8,256 nucleotides of DNA, taken from Thermodesulfobacteriota bacterium (GTDB lineage Bacteria > Desulfobacterota > Desulfobacteria > Desulfobacterales > RPRI01). Positions 1 to 7,094 of this stretch are shown here, in pieces (positions within the stretch are counted from its first letter, which is position 1; the number at the start of each line of letters is the position of its first letter). The DNA is taken from contig JAUPLM010000114.1 in the NCBI GenBank assembly GCA_030836965.1, positions 1 to 8,256 on the forward strand, written 5' to 3'. Below the pieces are notes generated by a model. That model saw nothing but the letters and a program-made list of their open reading frames with translations. It did no database searches and was not told the origin of the DNA. The position numbers and the translations under genes were made by a program.

Positions 1-20
1 CCTTCTACAAGGAAATGTAG
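1..20 (+). CDS. [NiFe] hydrogenase small subunit, C-terminal end only (partial)
   Basis: Reading from base 3, the sequence gives Phe-Tyr-Lys-Glu-Met followed by a TAG stop at 18-20, and the two bases before it could end a Pro codon. Periplasmic group 1 hydrogenase small subunits commonly end in a ...TPFY-type tail, and in group 1 operons the small subunit gene usually lies directly before the large subunit gene. The large subunit starts 54 bases further on, so this is the expected neighbour. Only five residues are visible, so the identification rests mainly on position and the short FY tail. The bases upstream would have to show the iron-sulfur cysteine pattern and a twin-arginine signal peptide to confirm it. 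Confidence 0.55.
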
Positions 21-61
21 GCAATATTCTTTTTGTTTAATAAAAATCCTTTTTAGAAAAA

Positions 62-77
62 GGGAGGAGATAATATG
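62..77 (+). promoter_or_regulatory. Strong Shine-Dalgarno site of the hydrogenase large subunit
   Basis: A purine-rich GGGAGGAG (62-69) ends five bases before the ATG at 75. It is the best ribosome binding site in the window. It fixes the start of the large subunit at 75, ahead of the in-frame TGA, and shows that the short segment before the TGA is meant to be translated efficiently. Confidence 0.8.
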
Positions 78-1715
78 GGTGAAAGAATTATAGTAGATCC
101 GATTACCAGAATAGAAGGCCACCTTCGAATCGAAGTCGAAGTGGCCGGGGGCAAAGTAGTAAATGCCTGGAGTTCAGGTCAGATGTTCAGGGGTATTGAA
201 ATGATTCTCCAGGGCCGCGACCCCCGCGATGCCCAGCATTTTGTTCAACGCTCCTGCGGAGTCTGAACATACACACACGCTTTGTCCTCGGTGAGGGCAG
301 TCGAAAATGCAGTTAAAGTAAAAATCCCAAAAAACGCACGCATAATCAGAAACCTTCTTCACGGCGCACAATTCCAGCACGACCATATAGTTCATTTTTA
401 TCATCTCCATGCGCTTGATTGGGTTGATATAGTAAGCGCTCTCAGCGCAGATCCTGCCAAAACAGCGGCACTGGCCGATAATGTCAGCAATGCTCCCTGG
501 GGCGGAGCAGTATATTTTAAGGAAGTCCAGCAAAGAATTAAAACTTTTGTTGACAGCGGACAACTTGGCCCCTTCAACAATGCTTACTGGGGGCATCCTG
601 CCTACAAGCTTCCGCCCGAAGCAAATCTGATGGCGGCAGCCCATTATATTGAAGCATTGAAGCTCCAGGCAAAAGCCGCCAGAATGCATGCTATTTTCGG
701 AGGAAAGAATCCGCACCCGCAGTCTCTTGTAGTCGGCGGTGTAACATGCGTGGCAGATCTTACACCCGACAGGATAGCGGAATTTTTGTTCATCACCAAA
801 GAGACGCAGGAGTTTATCAACAAGGTGTACATTCCCGACCTGCTGGCAGTTGCTTCTTTCTATAAGGACTGGGGCGCAATCGGTGGTACGACCAATTTCC
901 TCGCATGGGGCGAGTTTCCCGAAGGCGACAATGAGCCCGATAGCCTGCTCATGCCGAGAGGCGTCATAATGAAGAGAGATATCGCCGGCATGAAGATGGC
1001 GGCTCAGGAAAAGGTGACGGAGCACGTAGCTCACGGATGGTACGAAGACGGCGCTCCCAAGCACCCTTACCAGGGTGAAACGAAGCCAAAACACGGCGAT
1101 TATGTGACGGACAAGAAATATTCATGGTTCAAGGCACCACGTTATGACGGTGAACCCTGTGAAGTTGGCCCGCTTGCACGCGTTCTTGTTGCCTATGGAA
1201 AAGGCAATAAAGAGATTAAGGCTCTTGTGGACAGCACCTTGACAAAACTTGGCGTTCCTGTGCAGGCCCTTTTTTCAACTCTCGGCAGAACTGCGGCACG
1301 AGGTCTTGAGACAGTTGCAATAGGTGCTGCAACAGAGCGTTGGGTTATGGAGCTCATTGAGAATCTGAAAAGCGGGGACACGAAAACCTATACGGCGTGG
1401 GAAATGCCGAACAGCGCTATGGGTGTTGGCCTGAATGACGTTCCGAGAGGATCTCTCGGCCACTGGATTAATATTGAAAACAAGGTCATCAAGAATTACC
1501 AGTATGTCGTTCCTTCAACATGGAACCTTGGGCCAAGATGCGAAAAAGGCAAACTGGGACCTGTTGAAGAGGCTCTTATCGGAACTCCCGTTGCAGATCC
1601 CAAGAGGCCTCTTGAAATTTTACGCACGATACACTCGTTTGACCCGTGTATCGCATGCGGCGTGCATGTAATTGACCCGGAATCAAACCAGGTTTACGAT
1701 ATAAAAGTTCTGTAA
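75..1715 (+). CDS. hynA: [NiFeSe]-type hydrogenase large subunit with in-frame TGA (probable selenocysteine 64)
   Basis: This is the catalytic large subunit of a periplasmic group 1 hydrogenase, which takes up or evolves H2 at a Ni-Fe centre. Reading through the TGA at 264-266 gives 546 residues, close to Desulfovibrio gigas-type large subunits. Visible landmarks are DPITRIEGH at residues 8-16, with the likely proton-transfer Glu14, and the N-terminal metal motif R59-S-C61-G-V-[TGA64]-T-Y-T-H68. The C-terminal motif is D523-P-C525-I-A-C528-G-V-H531, followed by exactly 15 residues, the usual size of the tail cut off by the maturation protease. The residue at 64 aligns with the second Cys of the L1 motif, known from D. 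gigas (Cys68) as a Ni-Fe bridging thiolate. Conservation continues without a break after the TGA ([12 protein letters not shown]), so the gene is not frameshifted or decayed. TGA also serves as a normal stop here (hypC, hypE, apbE), so selenocysteine recoding is preferred over a changed code. A TGC-to-TGA nonsense mutation or sequencing error is the main alternative. No other in-frame stop occurs. Confidence 0.9.
264..266 (+). other. In-frame TGA, probable selenocysteine codon in the L1 metal-binding motif
   Basis: This codon replaces the second cysteine of RxCGxCxxxH, one of the four residues that hold the Ni-Fe centre. Cys and selenocysteine codons differ by one base (TGC/TGT versus TGA), and a Cys-to-Sec swap is the usual pattern in selenoproteins. 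The frame is open and fully conserved on both sides, and a SECIS-like hairpin follows at the correct distance. The change is seen directly; its decoding as selenocysteine is inferred. Confidence 0.8.
282..300 (+). promoter_or_regulatory. Bacterial SECIS-like hairpin downstream of the TGA
   Basis: Bases 283-289 (TGTCCTC) pair with 293-299 (GAGGGCA) to form seven consecutive pairs, one of them G-U, closing a GGT loop at 290-292. A further U-G pair (282/300) and, past a small internal bulge, two G-C pairs (278-279 with 302-303) can extend the base. The loop starts 23 nt after the TGA. Published bacterial SECIS rules ask for a short stem whose loop has a G in its first two positions, about 16-37 nt from the UGA. 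The E. coli fdhF element also shows GGU in the loop, although this loop sits a few nucleotides further from the UGA. The hairpin would bind the elongation factor SelB carrying Sec-tRNA. It lies within the coding sequence for L-S-S-V-R-A, so protein conservation also constrains it. Confidence 0.72.
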
Positions 1716-1733
1716 TCATGTTTTTTAAAATTC

Positions 1734-1777
1734 TCCCCCGGTTTTCTCTATGTACGGAAGGCCGGGGGATTTTTTTT
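1734..1777 (+). terminator. Rho-independent terminator after the hydrogenase large subunit
   Basis: TCCCCCGG at 1734-1741 pairs perfectly with CCGGGGGA at 1762-1769, giving an eight-pair, mostly G-C stem, and is followed at once by a run of eight T (1770-1777). Inside the 20-base loop, 1743-1746 can pair weakly with 1756-1759 to lengthen the stem. It begins 19 bases after the large subunit stop and separates the structural genes from the maturation operon. Confidence 0.92.
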
Positions 1778-1821
1778 GCCGTTCCAGGTCTTATTTTAAT
1801 AACATTTTATTGATTCGCGAT

Positions 1822-1851
1822 ATGAAAGGCTATATGAAAAAGTGATATAAT
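1822..1851 (+). promoter_or_regulatory. Probable sigma-70-type promoter of the maturation operon
   Basis: TGATATAAT at 1843-1851 is a perfect extended -10 element. The best -35 candidate is ATGAAA at 1822-1827 (four of six matches to TTGACA, 18-base spacer), which is weak, as is usual when an extended -10 is present. It lies between the terminator and the protease start at 1896, where a promoter would be needed for the downstream genes. No operator or activator site is recognisable. Confidence 0.5.
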
Positions 1852-1895
1852 TTATTGCGAAACCGCCATAAAATAATTAATTTGAAAGATAAGAA

Positions 1896-2390
1896 ATGAA
1901 ACAAAATCACATCATGATTCTCGGGGTAGGCTGTATACTTTTTACAGATGAGGGTTTTGGAATACGCGTTATAGAAAAATTACAGGAGCTCTACGAGTTT
2001 CCGGAAAATATCTCATTGGTTGACGGCGGGGTTCTCGGCCTTAACCTCCTTGGCGTTATATCCGAAGCCGACCACCTTATTGTGGTGGATGCCGTAAGAA
2101 ACAAAGGAGAGGCAGGATCTCTTTACCGCCTTGAAGGGGCTGCTATTCCTGAACGGATAAGAGCCAAAAACTCCCTCCACCAGGTCGATTTTCTTGAAGC
2201 ATTGACTATGTGCCAGGCTCTTGATAAGGTTCCAAAGACGGTAATTCTCGGAGTTGAGCCGGAGGATATCGATACACTTGGGCTTGATCTGACTTCCGCA
2301 ACAAAATCACAGATTGATCCTATGATTGGACTGGTATTAAAAGAGCTTGATCGTATAGGCGCCGGTTATCAGAAAAGGAGCGGTACATAA
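1896..2390 (+). CDS. Hydrogenase maturation endopeptidase (HyaD/HynC/HybD family)
   Basis: This nickel-dependent protease removes the C-terminal tail of the hydrogenase large subunit once the Ni-Fe centre is complete, so that the subunit folds shut around the metal. The 164-residue length is typical. The family signature is clear: G10-V-G near the start, LFTDEGFGI (15-23) with Glu19, VVDAV with Asp65, and SLHQVDFLEAL with His95. These three match the nickel-binding Glu16, Asp62 and His93 of E. coli HybD. ILGVEPEDI near residues 117-125 is also a family hallmark. The natural substrate is presumably the large subunit encoded upstream, cut after His531. The start at 1896 has only a weak purine-rich site (GAAAGATAAGAA); a start at 1914 would leave the conserved core but has no visible ribosome site. 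Its stop codon shares one base with the hypC start (TAATG), indicating translational coupling. The exact subfamily name is uncertain. Confidence 0.93.
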   Translation: MKQNHIMILGVGCILFTDEGFGIRVIEKLQELYEFPENISLVDGGVLGLNLLGVISEADHLIVVDAVRNKGEAGSLYRLEGAAIPERIRAKNSLHQVDFLEALTMCQALDKVPKTVILGVEPEDIDTLGLDLTSATKSQIDPMIGLVLKELDRIGAGYQKRSGT

Positions 2391-2629
2391 TGTGTCTTGC
2401 AATTCCTTCAAAAATTGTGAAGATTGAAAACAACATGGGTATAATAGATGTTGATGGGGTTCAGAGACAGGCAAGCCTGCTTCTTCTGGAAGATCCGAAG
2501 GTAGGAGAATATGTGATAGTTCATGCCGGCTTTGCGATAAAAAAAATAGACGAAGAGGCAGCTATGGAAACTCTGAAAGTTCTTCGCGAAGCGCTTGCTT
2601 TTGCGGAAAAAAGTGAACCTGCCGGTTGA
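2390..2629 (+). CDS. hypC: Hydrogenase assembly chaperone HypC
   Basis: HypC is a small cytoplasmic chaperone. With HypD it holds the Fe(CN)2CO unit while it is built and then carries it to the large subunit precursor. The 79-residue protein opens with the diagnostic MCLAIPSK; Cys2, exposed after removal of Met1, is the iron-binding residue of the family. The body has the expected beta-barrel pattern, with GVQRQASLLLLEDPKVGEYVIVH-type residues around 27-49 including the VGEYV-VHAGFA block, and ends in an acidic helical tail. It overlaps the protease stop by one base and is followed by a 40-base gap before hypF. HybG/HupF are close paralogues; with only one HypC-like gene in the cluster the general name fits best. 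Confidence 0.95.
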   Translation: MCLAIPSKIVKIENNMGIIDVDGVQRQASLLLLEDPKVGEYVIVHAGFAIKKIDEEAAMETLKVLREALAFAEKSEPAG

Positions 2630-2669
2630 GCATTCAGCACTCCTTCCATAAAGGTCTCAGAGGGTTTTC

Positions 2670-4946
2670 ATGCAAAGGGAGTACACTGCAAGAAGAATAG
2701 AGGTTGAAGGAATCGTGCAGGGTGTCGGTTTCCGTCCCTTTGTTTATCAGCTTGCAATTTTTCATAACCTGAAAGGAGAAGTATTAAACACTTCTGCCGG
2801 AGTATCAATTCATGTTGAAGGGATTCATGAAAACATTGAATCCTTCTCCCGGGATCTATCAGACAAAAAGCCACTTCTTGCACGAGTAACATCTGTTTCA
2901 AATTATCCCGAAAAATTAAAAAATTTTGCAGACTTTTCCATTATAAAAAGCAAGATAATGGAGTTGCGATCCGCACTTATTTCGCCAGATGTAAGCATTT
3001 GTGATGACTGTATTAAAGAGCTTTTCGCCCCTCAGGACCGGAGATTCCAATATCCTTTTATAAATTGCACAAACTGCGGACCGAGATATACCATAATCGG
3101 TGACATCCCGTACGACAGACCGAATACTTCCATGAAAAACTTCAGGATGTGCGCAAAATGCCAGGCGGAGTATGATGACCCTGGAAACAGGAGATTTCAT
3201 GCTCAACCGAACGCATGCCATGATTGCGGTCCTTCATTGACTCTTTATGATAACAACAGAAAAATGATTGACGATAAAAATACGGTTGCAACAGCTGCCG
3301 GACTTTTGAAACAGGGCCTTATCGTTGCGATAAAAGGGCTCGGTGGTTTTCATCTTGCGGCAGATGCTGAAAACGATAAAGCGGTTTACACTCTCAGAAA
3401 AAAAAAGCTGCGGGAAGAAAAACCTTTTGCTATCATGTCCTTTGACATGGAGAGAATAAAAAGATTTGCCGTTGTCGAACCTGATGAAGAGATTCTTTTA
3501 TCATCTTACAGGCGGCCTATCGTTCTTTTAAAAAAGAAAGAACCGAATTCACTTTCCCTCGAAGTATCTCCAAGAAACAAATATTTCGGAACAATGCTTC
3601 CGTATACGCCCCTGCATTACCTTCTACTGCGGCATGATTTTACCGCCCTCGTCATGACAAGCGGAAACAGAAGCGAAGAGCCCATATCAATCGACAACGA
3701 GGATGCGTTCAACAGGTTTTCAGATATTGCCGATTTTTATCTGACCCACAACAGGGACATCTACTTAAGAAGCGATGACTCGATAACGAAAAGAACCGCT
3801 GGAGCGACAAGATTCATCAGGCGTTCAAGAGGGTATGTTCCGGAGCCTGTTTTTCTGAGCAGAAAGATAGATCCTGTTCTTGCGTGCGGGGCTGAAATGA
3901 AGAACACGATTTGCATCACCAGGGATAATAAGGCGTTTTTGAGCCAGCATATAGGGGATCTTGAAAATCTGTCCACTCTTGATTTCTTTGAGCTTACCAT
4001 CCGGCATATGAAGAGAATTCTTGATGTAGATCCTGAAATTGTAGCCTGCGATCTTCATCCTGATTATCTAAGTACAAAATATGCGCTATCGCTGAAAAAT
4101 GTTAAAGTAGTGAGAGTTCAGCATCATCACGCCCATATCGCAGGATGCATGGCTGAAAACATGGCTGAAGGACCTGTTATCGGCTTGTCGTTTGACGGGA
4201 CAGGCTATGGAGAAGACGGTAAAATATGGGGTGGAGAGATCCTGATTGCCGAAAAGCAACGGTTTACAAGGGCAGCCCATATTTCTTATATCCCGATGCC
4301 GGGAAGCGTGGCAGCTATTAGGGAACCGTGGCGCATGGCCGCAAGTTATCTTTATGATGCTTTCGGTGAAGAGATATGGGGACTGGATCTTCCCGTATTA
4401 AAAGAAAAAAGCGAAGATAAAATCAGATTTATTATTGGTATGATTACAAAAAAAATCAATTCGCCTGAAACATCGAGTCTGGGAAGACTTTTTGACGGTA
4501 TTTCAGCTATTCTCGGCATACGCCAACATGTTTGCTTTGAAGGTCAGGCGGCAATGGAACTTGAGATGCTGTCTGAGGAGAATTCAGGTGGAAAATATGA
4601 TTATGAATGGATATCGGATGATAATGTATATAAAATTTTAACAGCTCCTATAATTAAAGGTGTTGTTTCGGATCTTCACAACGGTATTACTCCTTCTGTA
4701 ATAGGCGGAAAATTTCACGGGACAGTGATATGCCTGTATACGGAGCTTTGTAAAATGATAAGAAAGGATACCGATATTGAACAAATCGCATTAAGCGGCG
4801 GTGCATTCCAGAATTCGATACTATTATCCGGTATGATCAAATCCCTTGAAGAAAACAGGTTTAAAGTTTATTCTCATAAATTTGTTCCGTCAAATGACGG
4901 AGGAATTTCACTTGGGCAGGCGATGATTGCCGGGACGGATATATAA
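2670..4946 (+). CDS. hypF: Carbamoyltransferase HypF
   Basis: HypF uses carbamoyl phosphate and ATP to make carbamoyl-adenylate and transfers the carbamoyl group to the C-terminal cysteine of HypE, the first step towards the cyanide ligands. All four modules are present in 758 residues. The acylphosphatase domain has VQGVGFRPF near residues 16-24. The two zinc-finger-like motifs have perfect CxxC-18-CxxC-24-CxxC-18-CxxC spacing (Cys111, 114, 133, 136, 161, 164, 183, 186). The YrdC-like adenylation domain starts near 205, with KGLGGFHLA and later TSGNRSEEPI. The Kae1-like domain has HHHAH (485-489), SFDGTGYGEDG, LSGGAFQN and NDGGISLGQA. The ATG at 2670 is preceded by AGAGGG at a proper distance. 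The length matches the family norm and no key residue is missing. The stop lies one base before hypD. Confidence 0.98.
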   Translation: MQREYTARRIEVEGIVQGVGFRPFVYQLAIFHNLKGEVLNTSAGVSIHVEGIHENIESFSRDLSDKKPLLARVTSVSNYPEKLKNFADFSIIKSKIMELRSALISPDVSICDDCIKELFAPQDRRFQYPFINCTNCGPRYTIIGDIPYDRPNTSMKNFRMCAKCQAEYDDPGNRRFHAQPNACHDCGPSLTLYDNNRKMIDDKNTVATAAGLLKQGLIVAIKGLGGFHLAADAENDKAVYTLRKKKLREEKPFAIMSFDMERIKRFAVVEPDEEILLSSYRRPIVLLKKKEPNSLSLEVSPRNKYFGTMLPYTPLHYLLLRHDFTALVMTSGNRSEEPISIDNEDAFNRFSDIADFYLTHNRDIYLRSDDSITKRTAGATRFIRRSRGYVPEPVFLSRKIDPVLACGAEMKNTICITRDNKAFLSQHIGDLENLSTLDFFELTIRHMKRILDVDPEIVACDLHPDYLSTKYALSLKNVKVVRVQHHHAHIAGCMAENMAEGPVIGLSFDGTGYGEDGKIWGGEILIAEKQRFTRAAHISYIPMPGSVAAIREPWRMAASYLYDAFGEEIWGLDLPVLKEKSEDKIRFIIGMITKKINSPETSSLGRLFDGISAILGIRQHVCFEGQAAMELEMLSEENSGGKYDYEWISDDNVYKILTAPIIKGVVSDLHNGITPSVIGGKFHGTVICLYTELCKMIRKDTDIEQIALSGGAFQNSILLSGMIKSLEENRFKVYSHKFVPSNDGGISLGQAMIAGTDI

Positions 4947-4947
4947 T

Positions 4948-6042
4948 ATGACCATAAAACATGCAGACGAATACAGAGATCCTGAGATTTCACGAAAAAT
5001 TGTTGAACAGATAAATAATCTGAGCAAAAAAAAGATCCGTTTGATGGAAGTATGCGGTACGCATACAATGTCGATATTCAGAAACGGTATAAGAAAACTG
5101 ATCCCGGATACGATATCCCTGCTTTCCGGGCCGGGATGTCCCGTTTGTGTAACAGCCCAGAACGAGATAGACGCCTTTATTGAAATATCGGGAAAACCGG
5201 ATACTATTATAACAACTTTCGGTGATTTAATGAGGGTTCCCGGAACAGGTTCTTCACTGCAAAAAGAGCGGGCAAAAGGCAAAGATATCCGCATCATCTA
5301 TTCCACTTTTGACGCGATTGAAATCGCAAGGAAAAATCCCGATAAGAGAGTTATCTTTCTTGGTGTCGGCTTCGAGACAACTGCTCCAACTGTCGCTGCA
5401 TCCATATTATCCGCAAGAGATATGAAAATTGATAACTATTTTGTTTATTCGGCTCATAAAACAGTGCCGCGGGCTCTTTTCGCTCTCATGAAGACCGAAG
5501 GAATTAAAATTGACGGGTTTATCCTGCCGGGACATGTTTCCGTGATTATCGGAACCGGAGCATATCTTCCGTTTTTCAATCGCTTTAAAATGCCTTGCGT
5601 AGTTGCCGGTTTCGAACCGTCCGATATTCTGCAGGCTATACTTATGCTTGCTGAGCAGATAGAAAATAAATCTCCGGAGCTTAAAAATGCGTACACGCGG
5701 GCTGTCTCTTTTAAAGGAAATGAAAAAGCAATCAGGATAATGAATGATGTATTTGAACAGGCAGATGTTGCGTGGCGGGGGATAGGAGTTATTCCGGGAA
5801 GCGGGCTTAAAATCAGGGACGAATTTTCAAATTTTGACGCCGGGAAAAAATTTGAAATAATCAGTAAAGATTCGAAAGAACCCAAAGGATGCGCCTGCGG
5901 CGAAATACTTACAGGTCTCAAAACCCCTGTTGAATGCCCTCTTTATAAAAAAATCTGTACCCCTGTTGAACCAGTCGGACCCTGCATGGTTTCAAGCGAA
6001 GGGACATGCGCAGCTTATTATAAATATCACAACGGAGATTAG
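4948..6042 (+). CDS. hypD: Hydrogenase iron-scaffold protein HypD
   Basis: HypD is an iron-sulfur scaffold protein that, with HypC, accepts cyanide from HypE and assembles the Fe(CN)2CO group in the cytoplasm. The 364-residue length is normal. Signature motifs are MEVCGTHT (Cys36), GPGCPVCVT (Cys64 and Cys67), FGDLMRVPG, GFETTAPT and LPGHVSVIIG. The C-terminal cysteine cluster, KGCACGEIL then ECPLYKKIC, GPCMVSSEGTCAAYY, supplies the ligands of the [4Fe-4S] centre. The ATG at 4948 was chosen because it gives the usual N-terminus and starts one base after the hypF stop; a TTG at 4927 would add seven residues overlapping hypF without support. No strong ribosome site is visible, so translational coupling to hypF is likely. 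hypE follows after 19 bases. Confidence 0.98.
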   Translation: MTIKHADEYRDPEISRKIVEQINNLSKKKIRLMEVCGTHTMSIFRNGIRKLIPDTISLLSGPGCPVCVTAQNEIDAFIEISGKPDTIITTFGDLMRVPGTGSSLQKERAKGKDIRIIYSTFDAIEIARKNPDKRVIFLGVGFETTAPTVAASILSARDMKIDNYFVYSAHKTVPRALFALMKTEGIKIDGFILPGHVSVIIGTGAYLPFFNRFKMPCVVAGFEPSDILQAILMLAEQIENKSPELKNAYTRAVSFKGNEKAIRIMNDVFEQADVAWRGIGVIPGSGLKIRDEFSNFDAGKKFEIISKDSKEPKGCACGEILTGLKTPVECPLYKKICTPVEPVGPCMVSSEGTCAAYYKYHNGD

Positions 6043-6061
6043 TTTCATAGGGATAATAGAG

Positions 6062-7072
6062 ATGAAAACCGACAGAATATTACTGGATCACGGAAGCGGC
6101 GGGAAAATCTCCCACTCGCTTACACTGGATATCATGCTTCCGGTGTTTGACAACCCGATGCTTTCAAAATTAAATGACGGGGCAATATTGAATATAGGTG
6201 GAAAGAAATTTGCCTTTTCAACGGATACGTACGTAGTTGATCCTATTTTTTTTCCTGGAGGAAATATAGGCGAGCTTGCAATCTACGGAACAGTGAACGA
6301 TATTGCAATGTGCGGAGGCACTCCTCTCTATCTGAGCGCAGGGCTTGTCATTGAAGAAGGTTTTCCGATCTCTGATCTTAAGAAGATAATAAAATCGATG
6401 GGGGCTGCTGCTGCAAAAGCGGGAGTTAAGGTTGTAACAGGCGATACCAAGGTCGTCCCGAAAGGTGCTGCCGACAAGATATTCATAAACACATCGGGAA
6501 TCGGACCGATACCAGATGATATTGATGTCGGATGCGAAAAGGCGGTTCCCGGAGATATAATTATATTAAGCGGTACTATCGCAGATCATGGCATAACCGT
6601 TTTGACCCAGCGGGAAGGGATGACTTTTACTTCTTCCGTTAAAAGCGATACCGCGCCTTTAAATCACATGGTCGAAAAAATATTTTCTTCGAGCAAAAAT
6701 ATACATGTGTTGCGTGATCCGACGCGTGGAGGAGTGGGTACTTCTTTGAATGAAATAGCTGAAAAGTCCAATTGCGGGATTAAGATTTATGAGAATAAGA
6801 TACCTGTAAAAAATGAAGTCAAAGGGATTTGTGAACTGCTCGGCTTTGATCCTCTTTATATTGCAAATGAGGGAAAGCTGCTTGCTTTTGTTTCGCCGGA
6901 AGATGCCGGAAAGGTCCTTTCAGCAGTAAGGAAAGATGAATTCGGAAATGAAGCCTGTATAATCGGAGAGGTGGTGCCGGGACATCCTGGAAAAGTTTTC
7001 CTCGAAACAGGAATAGGCGGAACACGGATGGTTGATATGCTCACAGGCGAGCAGCTCCCCAGAATATGCTGA
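6062..7072 (+). CDS. hypE: Carbamoyl dehydratase HypE
   Basis: HypE receives the carbamoyl group from HypF on its last residue and dehydrates it with ATP to a thiocyanate, the direct donor of the cyanide ligands. The protein has 336 residues and ends in the invariant Pro-Arg-Ile-Cys, with Cys336 as the carrier residue. Other family marks are DHGSGGK near residues 9-15, the ATP-binding STDTYVVDP-F-PGG-IGELA stretch around 53-73, VNDIAMCGG (78-86), VTGDTKVV and the DPTRGGVG loop. It belongs to the PurM/SelD fold family, but the C-terminal Cys and the neighbours exclude selenophosphate synthase. The ATG at 6062 has AGGGA (6049-6053) at eight bases; the frame is open further upstream into hypD but that segment shows no conservation. 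Confidence 0.98.
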   Translation: MKTDRILLDHGSGGKISHSLTLDIMLPVFDNPMLSKLNDGAILNIGGKKFAFSTDTYVVDPIFFPGGNIGELAIYGTVNDIAMCGGTPLYLSAGLVIEEGFPISDLKKIIKSMGAAAAKAGVKVVTGDTKVVPKGAADKIFINTSGIGPIPDDIDVGCEKAVPGDIIILSGTIADHGITVLTQREGMTFTSSVKSDTAPLNHMVEKIFSSSKNIHVLRDPTRGGVGTSLNEIAEKSNCGIKIYENKIPVKNEVKGICELLGFDPLYIANEGKLLAFVSPEDAGKVLSAVRKDEFGNEACIIGEVVPGHPGKVFLETGIGGTRMVDMLTGEQLPRIC

Positions 7073-7094
7073 AAGAAAGAGAAACGGGTACCGA

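Noticed and set aside
264..266. TGA read as tryptophan through an altered genetic code
   Set aside because: TGA is the natural stop of hypC (2627-2629), hypE (7070-7072) and apbE (8127-8129), Trp is encoded by TGG throughout, and the position calls for Cys or selenocysteine, not Trp.
174..1094. Long open frame on the minus strand (306 codons)
   Set aside because: It lies entirely antisense to the strongly conserved hydrogenase large subunit, shows no recognisable domain and has no convincing start signal; it is a shadow of the real gene.
5930..6061. Upstream extension of hypE into hypD
   Set aside because: The frame is open but the added residues have no family similarity and overlap the conserved cysteine-rich end of hypD; the ATG at 6062 has a good ribosome site and gives the normal HypE N-terminus.
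6062..7072. HypE considered as selenophosphate synthase (SelD), given the suspected selenocysteine nearby
   Set aside because: Both share the PurM-like fold, but the protein ends in the HypE-specific Pro-Arg-Ile-Cys and sits directly after hypC-hypF-hypD.
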